In this document: positions 1 through 5,184 of the stretch, one piece after another
Layout of the letters: every line of letters starts with the position of its first letter
Numbering within the stretch: the first letter of the stretch is position 1
NCBI GenBank assembly: GCA_945878355.1
Contig: CAMCTC010000162.1
Span: forward strand, 1-7,907
DNA: 7,907 nucleotides
Source of the DNA: Bordetella parapertussis
GTDB lineage: Bacteria; Pseudomonadota; Gammaproteobacteria; Burkholderiales; Burkholderiaceae_C
Direction of reading: 5' to 3'
The notes under the pieces: model-generated
Seen by the model: the letters and a program-made list of their open reading frames with translations, nothing else
What the model was told of the DNA's origin: nothing
Databases searched by the model: none
Made by a program: the position numbers and the translations under genes

Positions 1-251
1 AGTTCGGCCGCATCCAGGGCCTTCGCGAGGTCTAGCGTGAGCTTGATCCAGATGACCGAATCAGTGACACCTTTGTTCAACAACAAGCCCATGGGCTGAA
101 ACTCAGCCGACCGGACCTGCTCGAAACTCAGCGCGCCGCGTTCGTCTTCAAGATAAGAGCGCTGGCGCACCAAATCCTGCGCCAGAACCGGAGCGGCCTG
201 GGCTGCCAGAAAGATAAACCAACCCAACCACTTGAAAAGCCGCTCGCTCAT
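1..251 (-). CDS. 7TMR-DISM-type sensor protein, N-terminal part (runs off window)
   Basis: This reading frame starts at an ATG (complement of 249-251) and stays open for 83 codons to the window edge, so only the N-terminus is seen. Residues 1-24 look like a cleavable signal peptide: a short basic start (SERLFKW), a hydrophobic core (LGWFIFLAA), and a likely cut after VLA (A24/Q25). Residues ~30-75 resemble the periplasmic 7TMR-DISMED2 sensing domain: a YLED..G.LS.EQV block, then FQP.....LNKGV.DSVIWIKL.L. In that family the domain is followed by seven membrane helices and a cytoplasmic output such as a histidine kinase, GGDEF or phosphatase domain. That output lies outside the window and cannot be named. 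The gene is divergent from the DUF1028 gene. The start has no Shine-Dalgarno but a TACAAT box just upstream. The family call is a recognition from memory. Confidence 0.72.
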   Translation of the reverse strand, partial: MSERLFKWLGWFIFLAAQAAPVLAQDLVRQRSYLEDERGALSFEQVRSAEFQPMGLLLNKGVTDSVIWIKLTLDLAKALDAAE

Positions 252-257
252 TGGAAG

Positions 258-263
258 ATTGTA
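258..263 (-). promoter_or_regulatory. -10-like box of the leftward sensor gene
   Basis: On the minus strand TACAAT (5 of 6 matches to TATAAT) ends 6 nt before the ATG at 251. If used, transcription would begin at or next to the start codon and give a leaderless mRNA, which fits the lack of a Shine-Dalgarno. No good -35 hexamer is visible at 17 nt, so this is a weak call. Confidence 0.3.
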
Positions 264-525
264 GGATGCGGCAAACACGAAAAACTCGGTTACTCCGGGC
301 GCATCGACACCGAAAGTGGCTTCGACGCGGTCGGCTTGGTCGGGCTGACCTCCCGCTCGCCAATACCTGGACCAGCACCGGCGACGAGCGATCGTCGGCA
401 TGACTATTGCTCTTTCGGATTGCGCAACATGCCCCGCCACCCATGCCCATGACCATGACCCCCGCCCGCCCCAGCCGCCCGCCCAGCAACAGGCTGCCGA
501 TGCACCAGCAGCTTCACAGCCCGCG
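264..525. other. Divergent intergenic region / uncertain 5' extension of the DUF1028 gene
   Basis: The region lies between the divergent sensor gene and the most likely start of the DUF1028 gene. From 400 onward the DUF1028 frame is open and has an upstream ATG. It would add 42 residues rich in Ala, Pro, Gln and a short His/Asp run (HAHDHD), which do not resemble the family. No Shine-Dalgarno precedes 400 or 526. I see no RNA gene, terminator or other coding sequence here. Confidence 0.4.
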
Positions 526-1257
526 ATGACCTGGTCCATCCTGGCGCGCGACGCCCAAGGGCGCTTCGGCCTGGCAATCGCCAGCCGATTCTTCGCCGTC
601 GGCGCGCTCTGCCTGCACAGCCAGTGCGGCGTGGGCGCGCTGGCCACCCAGGCCTTGATGAACCCGTTGTACGGACCTGCCGGCCTGGCGCTGCTGGGCG
701 CAGGTCACTCGGCGGCCGAGGTCGTGGCCGCGCTGACAGCGGGCGATGCGGGGCGCGAGCACCGGCAGCTGCACCTGCTGCCGGCCACCGGCGCGGCTGC
801 GGCCCACACCGGCGCGGCCTGCATAGATTGGTGCGGCCACCAGCTGTTCGACGATTTCAGCGTCGCCGGCAACATGCTGGCCGGCCCGCGGGTGCTGGCG
901 GCCACGACTGAAGCCTATCTGTCGGCCGCCGGCCTGCCACTGGCCGAGCGCTTGTTGGCGGCGATGGCCGCGGGCGAAGCGGCCGGCGGCGACAAGCGCG
1001 GCAAGCAGGCGGCGGCGCTGCGCATCCAGGCCGACGAGGGCTATCTGCAACTCGACCTGCGGGTCGACGACCATGCCGAGCCGATCACCGAACTGCAGCG
1101 GCTCTACCAGGTCAGCCTGCAGCGCAGCCAGCCTTTCATGGCCTGCCTGGCCGGCCGCCACGACCCGGTGGGCCTGACCGACCGTGACCAGATCGAGACC
1201 CGCATCGCGCGCTTTCATGCCGATCTGCTTGGACCCACCGGCCGGCCCCCACGATGA
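526..1257 (+). CDS. DUF1028 family protein (Ntn-hydrolase-like)
   Basis: The 243-residue product begins MTWSILARD and has the DUF1028 hallmarks: GLAIASRFFAVGALC, VGALATQALMNPLYG, a DDFSVAGNMLAG block (GN.L.G), a Gly-rich GGDKRGKQAAAL segment and a C-terminal DLRVDDH...L..L. I chose the ATG at 526 because family members start at this MTxSI block and are about this long. An in-frame ATG at 400 would add 42 low-complexity residues. The function is not established; the fold has been grouped with N-terminal-nucleophile hydrolases. If that mechanism holds, Thr2 exposed by Met removal would be the nucleophile, which also favours 526. There is no signal peptide, so it is probably cytoplasmic. The stop overlaps the ATG of the following transporter fragment (ATGA), an operon arrangement. 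With ggt downstream it fits a peptide or gamma-glutamyl amide scavenging cluster (inference). Confidence 0.85.
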   Translation: MTWSILARDAQGRFGLAIASRFFAVGALCLHSQCGVGALATQALMNPLYGPAGLALLGAGHSAAEVVAALTAGDAGREHRQLHLLPATGAAAAHTGAACIDWCGHQLFDDFSVAGNMLAGPRVLAATTEAYLSAAGLPLAERLLAAMAAGEAAGGDKRGKQAAALRIQADEGYLQLDLRVDDHAEPITELQRLYQVSLQRSQPFMACLAGRHDPVGLTDRDQIETRIARFHADLLGPTGRPPR

Positions 1258-1358
1258 CCGCGCTGCTCGAGGTTCGCGACCTACGCACCCATTTCCGCAC
1301 CGACGACGGCGAGTTCCCGGCGGTCGACGGCGTGAGCTTCTCGGTCGAGGCCGGCCGC
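1254..1358 (+). pseudogene. Oligopeptide ABC transporter ATPase (DppD/OppD type), N-terminal remnant
   Basis: The ATG overlaps the DUF1028 stop and opens a frame whose first 35 residues are the start of a peptide-transport ATPase: a LLEVRDLRTHF block, then an FPAVDGVSFSVEAGR block, which normally leads straight into the Walker A region (GESGCGKS). Here the homology stops after GR at 1358. The frame runs on to a stop at 1755-1757, but those ~132 codons are the permease DNA read in the wrong frame and look like no protein. The nucleotide-binding site, signature motif and Walker B are all absent, so no ATPase can be made. The fragment looks like the left side of a deletion. A translated 167-residue hybrid is possible but should be functionless. 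Confidence 0.8.
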
Positions 1359-1794
1359 GTTCCTGGCGCCCAGCCTGACCAACGCGATGATCGCGATCGG
1401 CGTCTCGGCCACCCCGATCTTCGTCCGGCTGACCAGGGCGCAGGTGCTCAACATCAAGGTCGAGGACTTCGTCGAGGCCGCGCGCGCGGTGGGCAACCCG
1501 CCGCTGCGCATCGCGCTGCGCCATGTGCTGCCCAACATCACCGCACCGCTGGTGGTGCAGGCCACGCTGGCGATCGCTTCCGCCGTGATCGCCAAGGCCA
1601 GCCTGTCCTTCCTCGGCCTGGGCCAGCAACCACCGGCGCCGAGTTGGGGCAGCATACTCAACACCGCGAAGAACTTCATCGACAACGCCCCTTGGATGGC
1701 CGTCTGGCCAGGGCTGGCGATCTTCGCGCTGGTGCTGTCTTTCAACCTGCTCGGTGACGGGCTGCGCGATGCGCTGGACCCGCGCCAGCGCTGA
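1359..1794 (+). pseudogene. Oligopeptide ABC transporter permease (DppC type), C-terminal remnant
   Basis: In the frame that ends at TGA 1792-1794, homology to a DppC/OppC inner-membrane permease begins at about 1359 (AFLAPSLTNAMIAIGV) and runs to a normal C-terminus (LGDGLRDALDPRQR). It includes the cytoplasmic EAA loop that contacts the ATPase (EAARAVGNPP..IALRHVLP, 1474-1533), the conserved SFLGLGQQPPAPSWG segment and the last membrane spans. The N-terminal half, with the first helices and the start codon, is missing. The frame upstream is closed by TGA at 1333-1335. An internal ATG at 1387 could start a 135-residue product, but it would lack half of the membrane domain. The ATPase remnant lies directly before it in another frame, so the pair marks one deletion junction. 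ggt starts 29 bp downstream. Confidence 0.8.
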
Positions 1795-1823
1795 CAATAA
1801 CGACTCAACTGCGAGACACCACC

Positions 1824-3443
1824 ATGACATTCGACTGGAACAACCCCTACCCGACGATCCGCAGCCCGCTGATGGCGCGCAACGTCGTCGCCACCTCGCA
1901 GGCTCTGGCCTCGCAAGCAGGGCTGCGCATGCTGCAACAAGGCGGCAACGCGGTCGATGCGGCGATCGCCGCGGCCGCTGCGCTGACCATCGTCGAGCCG
2001 GTGTCCAACGGCCTGGGCAGCGACAACTTCGCGATCCTGTGGGACGGCAAAGCGCTGCACGGGCTGAACTCGTCGGGTGTCGCGCCCGCGGCCTGGAACC
2101 CGGGCTACTTCCGCAAGAAATATGGCACGAGCAACGGCGACAAGATGCCGATGCGCGGCTGGGACACCGTCACCACGCCGGGCGCGGTGGCGGGCTGGGT
2201 GGCGCTGTCCGAGCGCTTCGGCAAGCTGCCGTTTGCCGACCTGCTGGCGCCGGCGATAGCACTGGCCGAACGCGGCCATGGCGTGGGCGTGATCGTGGCC
2301 GACAAATGGCGCCGCGCCACCCCTTTGCTGCACGATTTGCCGGGCTTTGCCGAGGCCTTCATGCCGCGCGGCCGCGCACCCGAGCCGGGCGAGCGCTTCG
2401 TGTTCTCGGCCGCTGGCGCCACGCTGCGCCAGATCGCGCTGACCAAGGGCGAGGCCTTCTACCGCGGCGAAATCGCCGAGAAGCTGGTGGCGCATGCCAG
2501 CGCCAACGGCGGCAGCATGACGCTGTCCGATCTGGCCAACTACCGGCCTGAATGGGTGACGCCGATCCAGAAGGATTTCGCCGGCCACACGCTGCACGAG
2601 ATTCCGCCCAACGGCCAGGGCATCGCCGCGCTGATGGCGCTGGGCATGCTCGACAAGCTCGACCTGGGGCGTTTCCCGGTCGACAGCGTGCAGTCGCAAC
2701 ACCTGCAGATCGAGGCGATGAAGCTGGCATTTGCCGACACCTACCGCTGGGTCGCCGATGCGCGCCACATGACCGAGGTGACCGCGGCCGACCTGCTGAG
2801 CGACGGCTACCTGAGCGAGCGCGCCAAGCTGATCGACCCGAATCGGGCGATCGACTGCCAGCACGGCACGCCGCCCAAGGGCGGCACGATCTACCTGACC
2901 GCCGCCGACGAGAGCGGCATGATGATCAGCCTGATCCAGTCCAACTACATGGGTTTTGGCAGCGGCGTCGTCGTGCCAGGCACTGGCGTCAGCCTGCAGA
3001 ACCGCGGCCATGGCTTCACGCTGGACGAGACGCATCCCAACGTGGTGGCCGGCGGCAAGCGGCCTTTCCACACCATCATCCCGGGCTTCCTGACGAAGAA
3101 CGGCCAACCGCAGATGAGCTTCGGCGTGATGGGCGGCAACATGCAGCCGCAAGGTCATCTGCAGACCCTGGTGCGCATCCTGACGCACCGCCAGCAACCC
3201 CAGGCGGCCTGCGACGCGCCGCGCTGGAAGGTCGGCACCGGCTTGAGCGTCGATTTCGAATCGACGATGGCGCCCCAGCTGGTGGACGACCTGAAAGCGC
3301 TCGGCCACCGCTTCGAGCCCACCGCCGACAGCTACATGGACTACGGCAGCGGCCAGTTCATCTGGAAGCTTTCCGACGACCTGGAAGACGGCTATGTCGC
3401 GGCCAGCGACTCGCGCCGCGACGGGCACGCGGCCGGGTTCTGA
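1824..3443 (+). CDS. ggt: Gamma-glutamyltransferase family protein
   Basis: The 539-residue product is full length for gamma-glutamyltransferases, which cleave gamma-glutamyl bonds (glutathione, gamma-glutamyl peptides) or transfer the glutamyl group. The N-terminal half has MARNVVATSQALASQAGLRMLQ, GGNAVDAAIAAAAALTIVEP and NGLGSDNF, all typical. The enzyme is made as a precursor that cuts itself before a Thr, which becomes the nucleophile. The candidate is Thr355 in KGGTIYLTAAD, followed by SLIQSNYMGFGSGVV. The conserved GGNMQPQGHLQTL is also present. There is no signal peptide at MTFDWNNPYP, so this is probably a cytoplasmic form rather than the periplasmic E. coli type. It ends DSRRDGHAAGF. 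It sits 29 bp after the permease remnant and was presumably the last gene of the peptide operon. Its TGA overlaps the start of a hairpin repeat, and its last codons recur at 4426-4455. Substrate preference cannot be read from sequence. Confidence 0.93.
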   Translation: MTFDWNNPYPTIRSPLMARNVVATSQALASQAGLRMLQQGGNAVDAAIAAAAALTIVEPVSNGLGSDNFAILWDGKALHGLNSSGVAPAAWNPGYFRKKYGTSNGDKMPMRGWDTVTTPGAVAGWVALSERFGKLPFADLLAPAIALAERGHGVGVIVADKWRRATPLLHDLPGFAEAFMPRGRAPEPGERFVFSAAGATLRQIALTKGEAFYRGEIAEKLVAHASANGGSMTLSDLANYRPEWVTPIQKDFAGHTLHEIPPNGQGIAALMALGMLDKLDLGRFPVDSVQSQHLQIEAMKLAFADTYRWVADARHMTEVTAADLLSDGYLSERAKLIDPNRAIDCQHGTPPKGGTIYLTAADESGMMISLIQSNYMGFGSGVVVPGTGVSLQNRGHGFTLDETHPNVVAGGKRPFHTIIPGFLTKNGQPQMSFGVMGGNMQPQGHLQTLVRILTHRQQPQAACDAPRWKVGTGLSVDFESTMAPQLVDDLKALGHRFEPTADSYMDYGSGQFIWKLSDDLEDGYVAASDSRRDGHAAGF

Positions 3444-3444
3444 G
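3415..3444 (+). repeat. 30-bp direct repeat, left copy (3' end of ggt)
   Basis: This stretch holds the last codons of ggt (..R-D-G-H-A-A-G-F-stop). It matches 4426-4455 at 28 of 30 positions (mismatches 3420 G/A and 3431 G/A), an offset of 1011 bp. The match ends exactly where the first hairpin repeat begins. Confidence 0.75.
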
Positions 3445-3513
3445 CGCCCCAAGGCCGGCCGAAGCCGGCCGCCCCCCATGGGGATCAAGCAAAGTGGCAA
3501 AGCCACATTTGCT
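3442..3513 (+). repeat. Two-hairpin intergenic repeat, copy 1
   Basis: The unit starts GAGCGCCCC, within the ggt stop codon. Hairpin 1 is GGCCGGC-CGAA-GCCGGCC (3453-3470). A CCCCATGGGG palindrome follows. Hairpin 2 is CAAGCAAA/GTGGC, loop AAA, then GCCAC, a bulged A, and TTTGCT (3486-3513). All 72 bases are identical to the tandem copy 75 bp downstream. Placed after a stop codon, the strong stems could slow RNA decay or stop transcription, but there is no U-tract. Resembles REP-type elements; family unnamed. Confidence 0.85.
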
Positions 3514-3516
3514 CAG

Positions 3517-3590
3517 GAGCGCCCCAAGGCCGGCCGAAGCCGGCCGCCCCCCATGGGGATCAAGCAAAGTGGCAAAGCCACATTTGCTTG
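3517..3590 (+). repeat. Two-hairpin intergenic repeat, copy 2 (tandem)
   Basis: Exact tandem copy of the preceding 72-bp unit with period 75. Here hairpin 2 is complete: CAAGCAAAGTGGC (3561-3573), loop AAA, GCCAC (3577-3581), bulged A, TTTGCTTG (3583-3590), a 13-bp stem with one bulge. Confidence 0.85.
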
Positions 3591-3591
3591 A

Positions 3592-3615
3592 GAGCACCCG
3601 ACGCCGGCCACCCTC
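3592..3615 (+). repeat. Possible degenerate third repeat copy
   Basis: GAGCACCCGACGCCGGCCACCCTC resembles the start of the hairpin repeat, particularly the higA-side copy (GACGCCGGCCGCCC), with a short internal deletion and several substitutions. It directly follows copy 2. The similarity is short and GC-rich, so the call is tentative. Confidence 0.35.
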
Positions 3616-3648
3616 GATGAAGGCAGGCTGAGGCGCCTGGACCCGCCG

Positions 3649-3677
3649 TTGCCAGATCCTCGGTCAGGCACTAAGAT
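3649..3677 (+). promoter_or_regulatory. Sigma70-type promoter of the Phd/VapC operon
   Basis: TTGCCA (3649-3654), a 17-nt spacer and TAAGAT (3672-3677) fit a sigma70 promoter (4 of 6 matches for each hexamer). The -10 overlaps the left arm of the palindrome at 3673-3699, so a bound repressor would block it. Confidence 0.5.
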
Positions 3678-3699
3678 GTACATTTCATTTGTACATCTT
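3673..3699. promoter_or_regulatory. Perfect palindromic operator upstream of the antitoxin gene
   Basis: AAGATGTACA (3673-3682) and TGTACATCTT (3690-3699) are perfect 10-bp inverted arms around a 7-nt AT-rich spacer (TTTCATT). The site covers the promoter -10 and ends 10 nt before the ATG. Phd/VapB antitoxins usually repress their own operon by binding such palindromes, alone or with the toxin, so this is the probable autoregulatory operator. It could also form a hairpin if transcribed. Confidence 0.7.
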
Positions 3700-3709
3700 T
3701 TGCCGCACT

Positions 3710-3991
3710 ATGCAGTCCTTGCCATTTTCCGCCGCGCGCGCCCAGCTGTCTGAAGCGCTGCGCAGCTTGGAAGCCGGCGACGCGCCGATGATGATTTCGC
3801 GTCGCGGCCAGGCGGCAGGCGTGCTGATGTCCATGGCGCAGTACCGGCAATTGAGCGGCGCAGGCGCTGGGTTTTCCGAGCGGCTCAAGGCTTGGCGAGA
3901 CCAATACCTGCGCGAGGCAGACGCGTCGGCCGAGGCCGACTCTTTCGCCGAACTGCGTCAGCCTGATGCAGGCCGAGACTTCGCATGGTGA
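3710..3991 (+). CDS. Phd/YefM-family antitoxin
   Basis: The 93-residue protein starts MQSLPFSAARAQLSEALR. Residues 1-50 match the Phd/YefM DNA-binding fold: FSAARAQLSEALRSLEAGDAP, then MMISRRGQAAGVLMSMAQYRQL, the pattern 'ARA.LS.......G..P..I.RRG...AVL.S...Y..L'. The acidic C-terminal tail (SERLKAWRDQYLREADASAEADSF) is the likely toxin-binding region, disordered until bound. I chose the ATG at 3710 rather than a TTG at 3689 because the latter lies inside the operator and adds residues outside the domain. The gene overlaps the toxin start by 7 nt, which couples their translation. Expected role: neutralise the PIN toxin and repress the operon. Base composition matches the neighbours. Confidence 0.88.
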   Translation: MQSLPFSAARAQLSEALRSLEAGDAPMMISRRGQAAGVLMSMAQYRQLSGAGAGFSERLKAWRDQYLREADASAEADSFAELRQPDAGRDFAW

Positions 3992-4416
3992 GCCTGTCGG
4001 TCAGCTGGTTGCTCGACACGAATGTGGTCTGCGAGGCGATGAGGCCAGTGCCGCACCCCGGCGTGATGGCCAGTCTGGCGCGCCACGAAACTGAACTGGC
4101 CATCGCCGCACCGGTGTGGCATGAGTTACGCTTTGGCTGGTTGCGAATGCCTGCCGGACAGAGACGTGACGCCATCGGCCATTTCATCCAAGAAGTCGCT
4201 GGCAGCCTGCCTGTGCTGCCTTATGACGCACAGGCTGCGCGCATCCATGCCGAATTGCGTGACCTGCGCGAGCGGGTCGGCCAAGCACTGCCGTTTGTCG
4301 ACGGCCAGATCGCAGCGATTGCCATCGCCTGCGGTGCGACGCTGGTCACCCGCAACACCCGAGACTTCGAAGGCCTTGCCGGCCTGCGCTTGGCCGACTG
4401 GTTCAGCGCTGCCTGA
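3985..4416 (+). CDS. vapC: VapC-type PIN-domain toxin ribonuclease
   Basis: The 143-residue protein is a single PIN domain of normal length. The Mg2+-binding acidic residues are all present: Asp11 in WLLDTNV, Glu47 in WHELRFG, Asp106 in PFVDGQIAAIA, and Asp127 in VTRNTRDF (with Asn124). It should therefore be an active endoribonuclease; family members cut tRNAs or rRNA at specific sites and arrest growth when the antitoxin is lost. The real substrate cannot be predicted. The ATG (ATGGTGAGC) lies inside the last codons of the antitoxin gene, the usual antitoxin-first layout. Pairing of a PIN toxin with a Phd-type antitoxin is common. The pair lies between two copies of a ggt 3'-end sequence and looks like an inserted module. 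Confidence 0.92.
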   Translation: MVSLSVSWLLDTNVVCEAMRPVPHPGVMASLARHETELAIAAPVWHELRFGWLRMPAGQRRDAIGHFIQEVAGSLPVLPYDAQAARIHAELRDLRERVGQALPFVDGQIAAIAIACGATLVTRNTRDFEGLAGLRLADWFSAA

Positions 4417-4425
4417 AATCCGCTT

Positions 4426-4455
4426 GCCGCAACGGGCACGCAGCCGGGTTCTGAG
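4426..4455 (+). repeat. 30-bp direct repeat, right copy (orphan ggt tail)
   Basis: This sequence repeats 3415-3444 with two differences. In the same phase it still reads C-R-N-G-H-A-A-G-F-stop, the tail of ggt (RDGHAAGF). It belongs to no gene here and lies 17 bp before the halohydrin dehalogenase-like start. Confidence 0.75.
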
Positions 4456-4460
4456 TCCTG

Positions 4461-4466
4461 CATACT
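4461..4466 (+). promoter_or_regulatory. Weak -10-like box before the halohydrin dehalogenase-like gene
   Basis: CATACT (4 of 6 matches to TATAAT) ends 6 nt before the ATG at 4473, which would again predict a leaderless transcript. No clear -35 is seen and no Shine-Dalgarno is present. Confidence 0.25.
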
Positions 4467-4472
4467 GCGCCC

Positions 4473-5159
4473 ATGACCTCTACCAGACTCGACGGCAAGC
4501 GGGTGTTGATCACCCAGTCACAGGACTTCATGGGCCCGGCGCTGTGCGAGGTGTTCGCGCGGCTGGGCGCGACGGTGACCGCCGACGCGCGGCCGCTGGC
4601 CGACGACCCCGGCCTGCCGCGAGCTATCGTCGACGCCGCAGGCCCCATCGACGTGCTGGTGCTGCACCTTTCGCTGCCCGCACCCAGCACGCCGGCGGCC
4701 GACATCAGCGACGCCGAATGGCGCAACACCTTTGCCCACCTGGTCGACCCGATGCCCAGGCTGGTCGCGGCCGTGCTGCCGCAGATGCTGGCGCGCCGCC
4801 AAGGCCGCATCCTGGTGATGGGCAGCGCCGCAGCGCTGCGCGGCCAGAAACGCAACGCCAGCTACAGCGCGGCGCGCGGCGCGCAGCTGGCCTATGCGCA
4901 GTCGGTCGGTCTGGAACTCGCGCCGCAAGGCGTGCAGCTCAATGCGATCGCCCAGAACTTCGTCGACAACCCGACTTATTACGGCGCCGAGGTGCAGGCC
5001 AACCCTCGCTTCCAGGAGCGCCTCAAGCGCGAGGTACCGCTGGGCCGGCTGGTCAGCGCCGAAGAGGACGCGCTGTTCGCGGCCTACCTGTGCAGCGACG
5101 CAGCCGCCTGTTTCGTCGGCCAGGTCTTCCCGGTCAGCGGCGGCTGGGCCACCCGCTGA
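4473..5159 (+). CDS. Halohydrin dehalogenase-like SDR-fold enzyme
   Basis: The 228-residue protein has the short-chain dehydrogenase fold but not an NAD(P)-binding Gly motif. Where SDRs have TGxxxG[IL]G it reads TQSQDFMG (14-21), which is the halohydrin dehalogenase pattern T-x4-[FY]-x-G. The catalytic set is Ser118 (VMGS), Tyr131 and Arg135 (YSAAR), that is S-x12-Y-x3-R, with Arg replacing the SDR Lys. These are the two motifs used to separate halohydrin dehalogenases from SDRs. Further on, IAQNFVDNPTYY (159-170) aligns with the halide-site loop of HheA/HheB, and EVPLGRL and the GGWATR end also fit. Such enzymes convert vicinal haloalcohols to epoxides plus halide, reversibly, and open epoxides with azide, cyanide or nitrite. 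Length is near HheB; the subtype is not settled. Monocistronic, convergent with the antiporter. Its natural substrate is unknown, and a non-dehalogenase relative remains possible. Confidence 0.8.
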   Translation: MTSTRLDGKRVLITQSQDFMGPALCEVFARLGATVTADARPLADDPGLPRAIVDAAGPIDVLVLHLSLPAPSTPAADISDAEWRNTFAHLVDPMPRLVAAVLPQMLARRQGRILVMGSAAALRGQKRNASYSAARGAQLAYAQSVGLELAPQGVQLNAIAQNFVDNPTYYGAEVQANPRFQERLKREVPLGRLVSAEEDALFAAYLCSDAAACFVGQVFPVSGGWATR

Positions 5160-5184
5160 GCCGCTGGCGCGACCAGGCCTGCCG

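Noticed and set aside
1359..1757. C-terminal part of the 167-codon frame following the ATPase start
   Set aside because: These codons are permease DNA read in the wrong frame and show no protein-like pattern; not counted as part of a functional gene.
514..1830. 438-codon minus-strand frame opposite the DUF1028 gene
   Set aside because: Antisense shadow with low-complexity Arg/Gln/Ala sequence; the plus strand encodes the recognised DUF1028 protein.
1281..3506. 741-codon open frame on the minus strand opposite ggt and the permease remnant
   Set aside because: It is the GC-rich antisense shadow of ggt; its residues (Arg/Ala/His/Gln-rich, no domains) match no family, while the plus-strand frames are clear proteins.
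3453..3513. Rho-independent terminator after ggt
   Set aside because: Strong stems are present but no T-tract follows either hairpin, so a classical intrinsic terminator is not supported.
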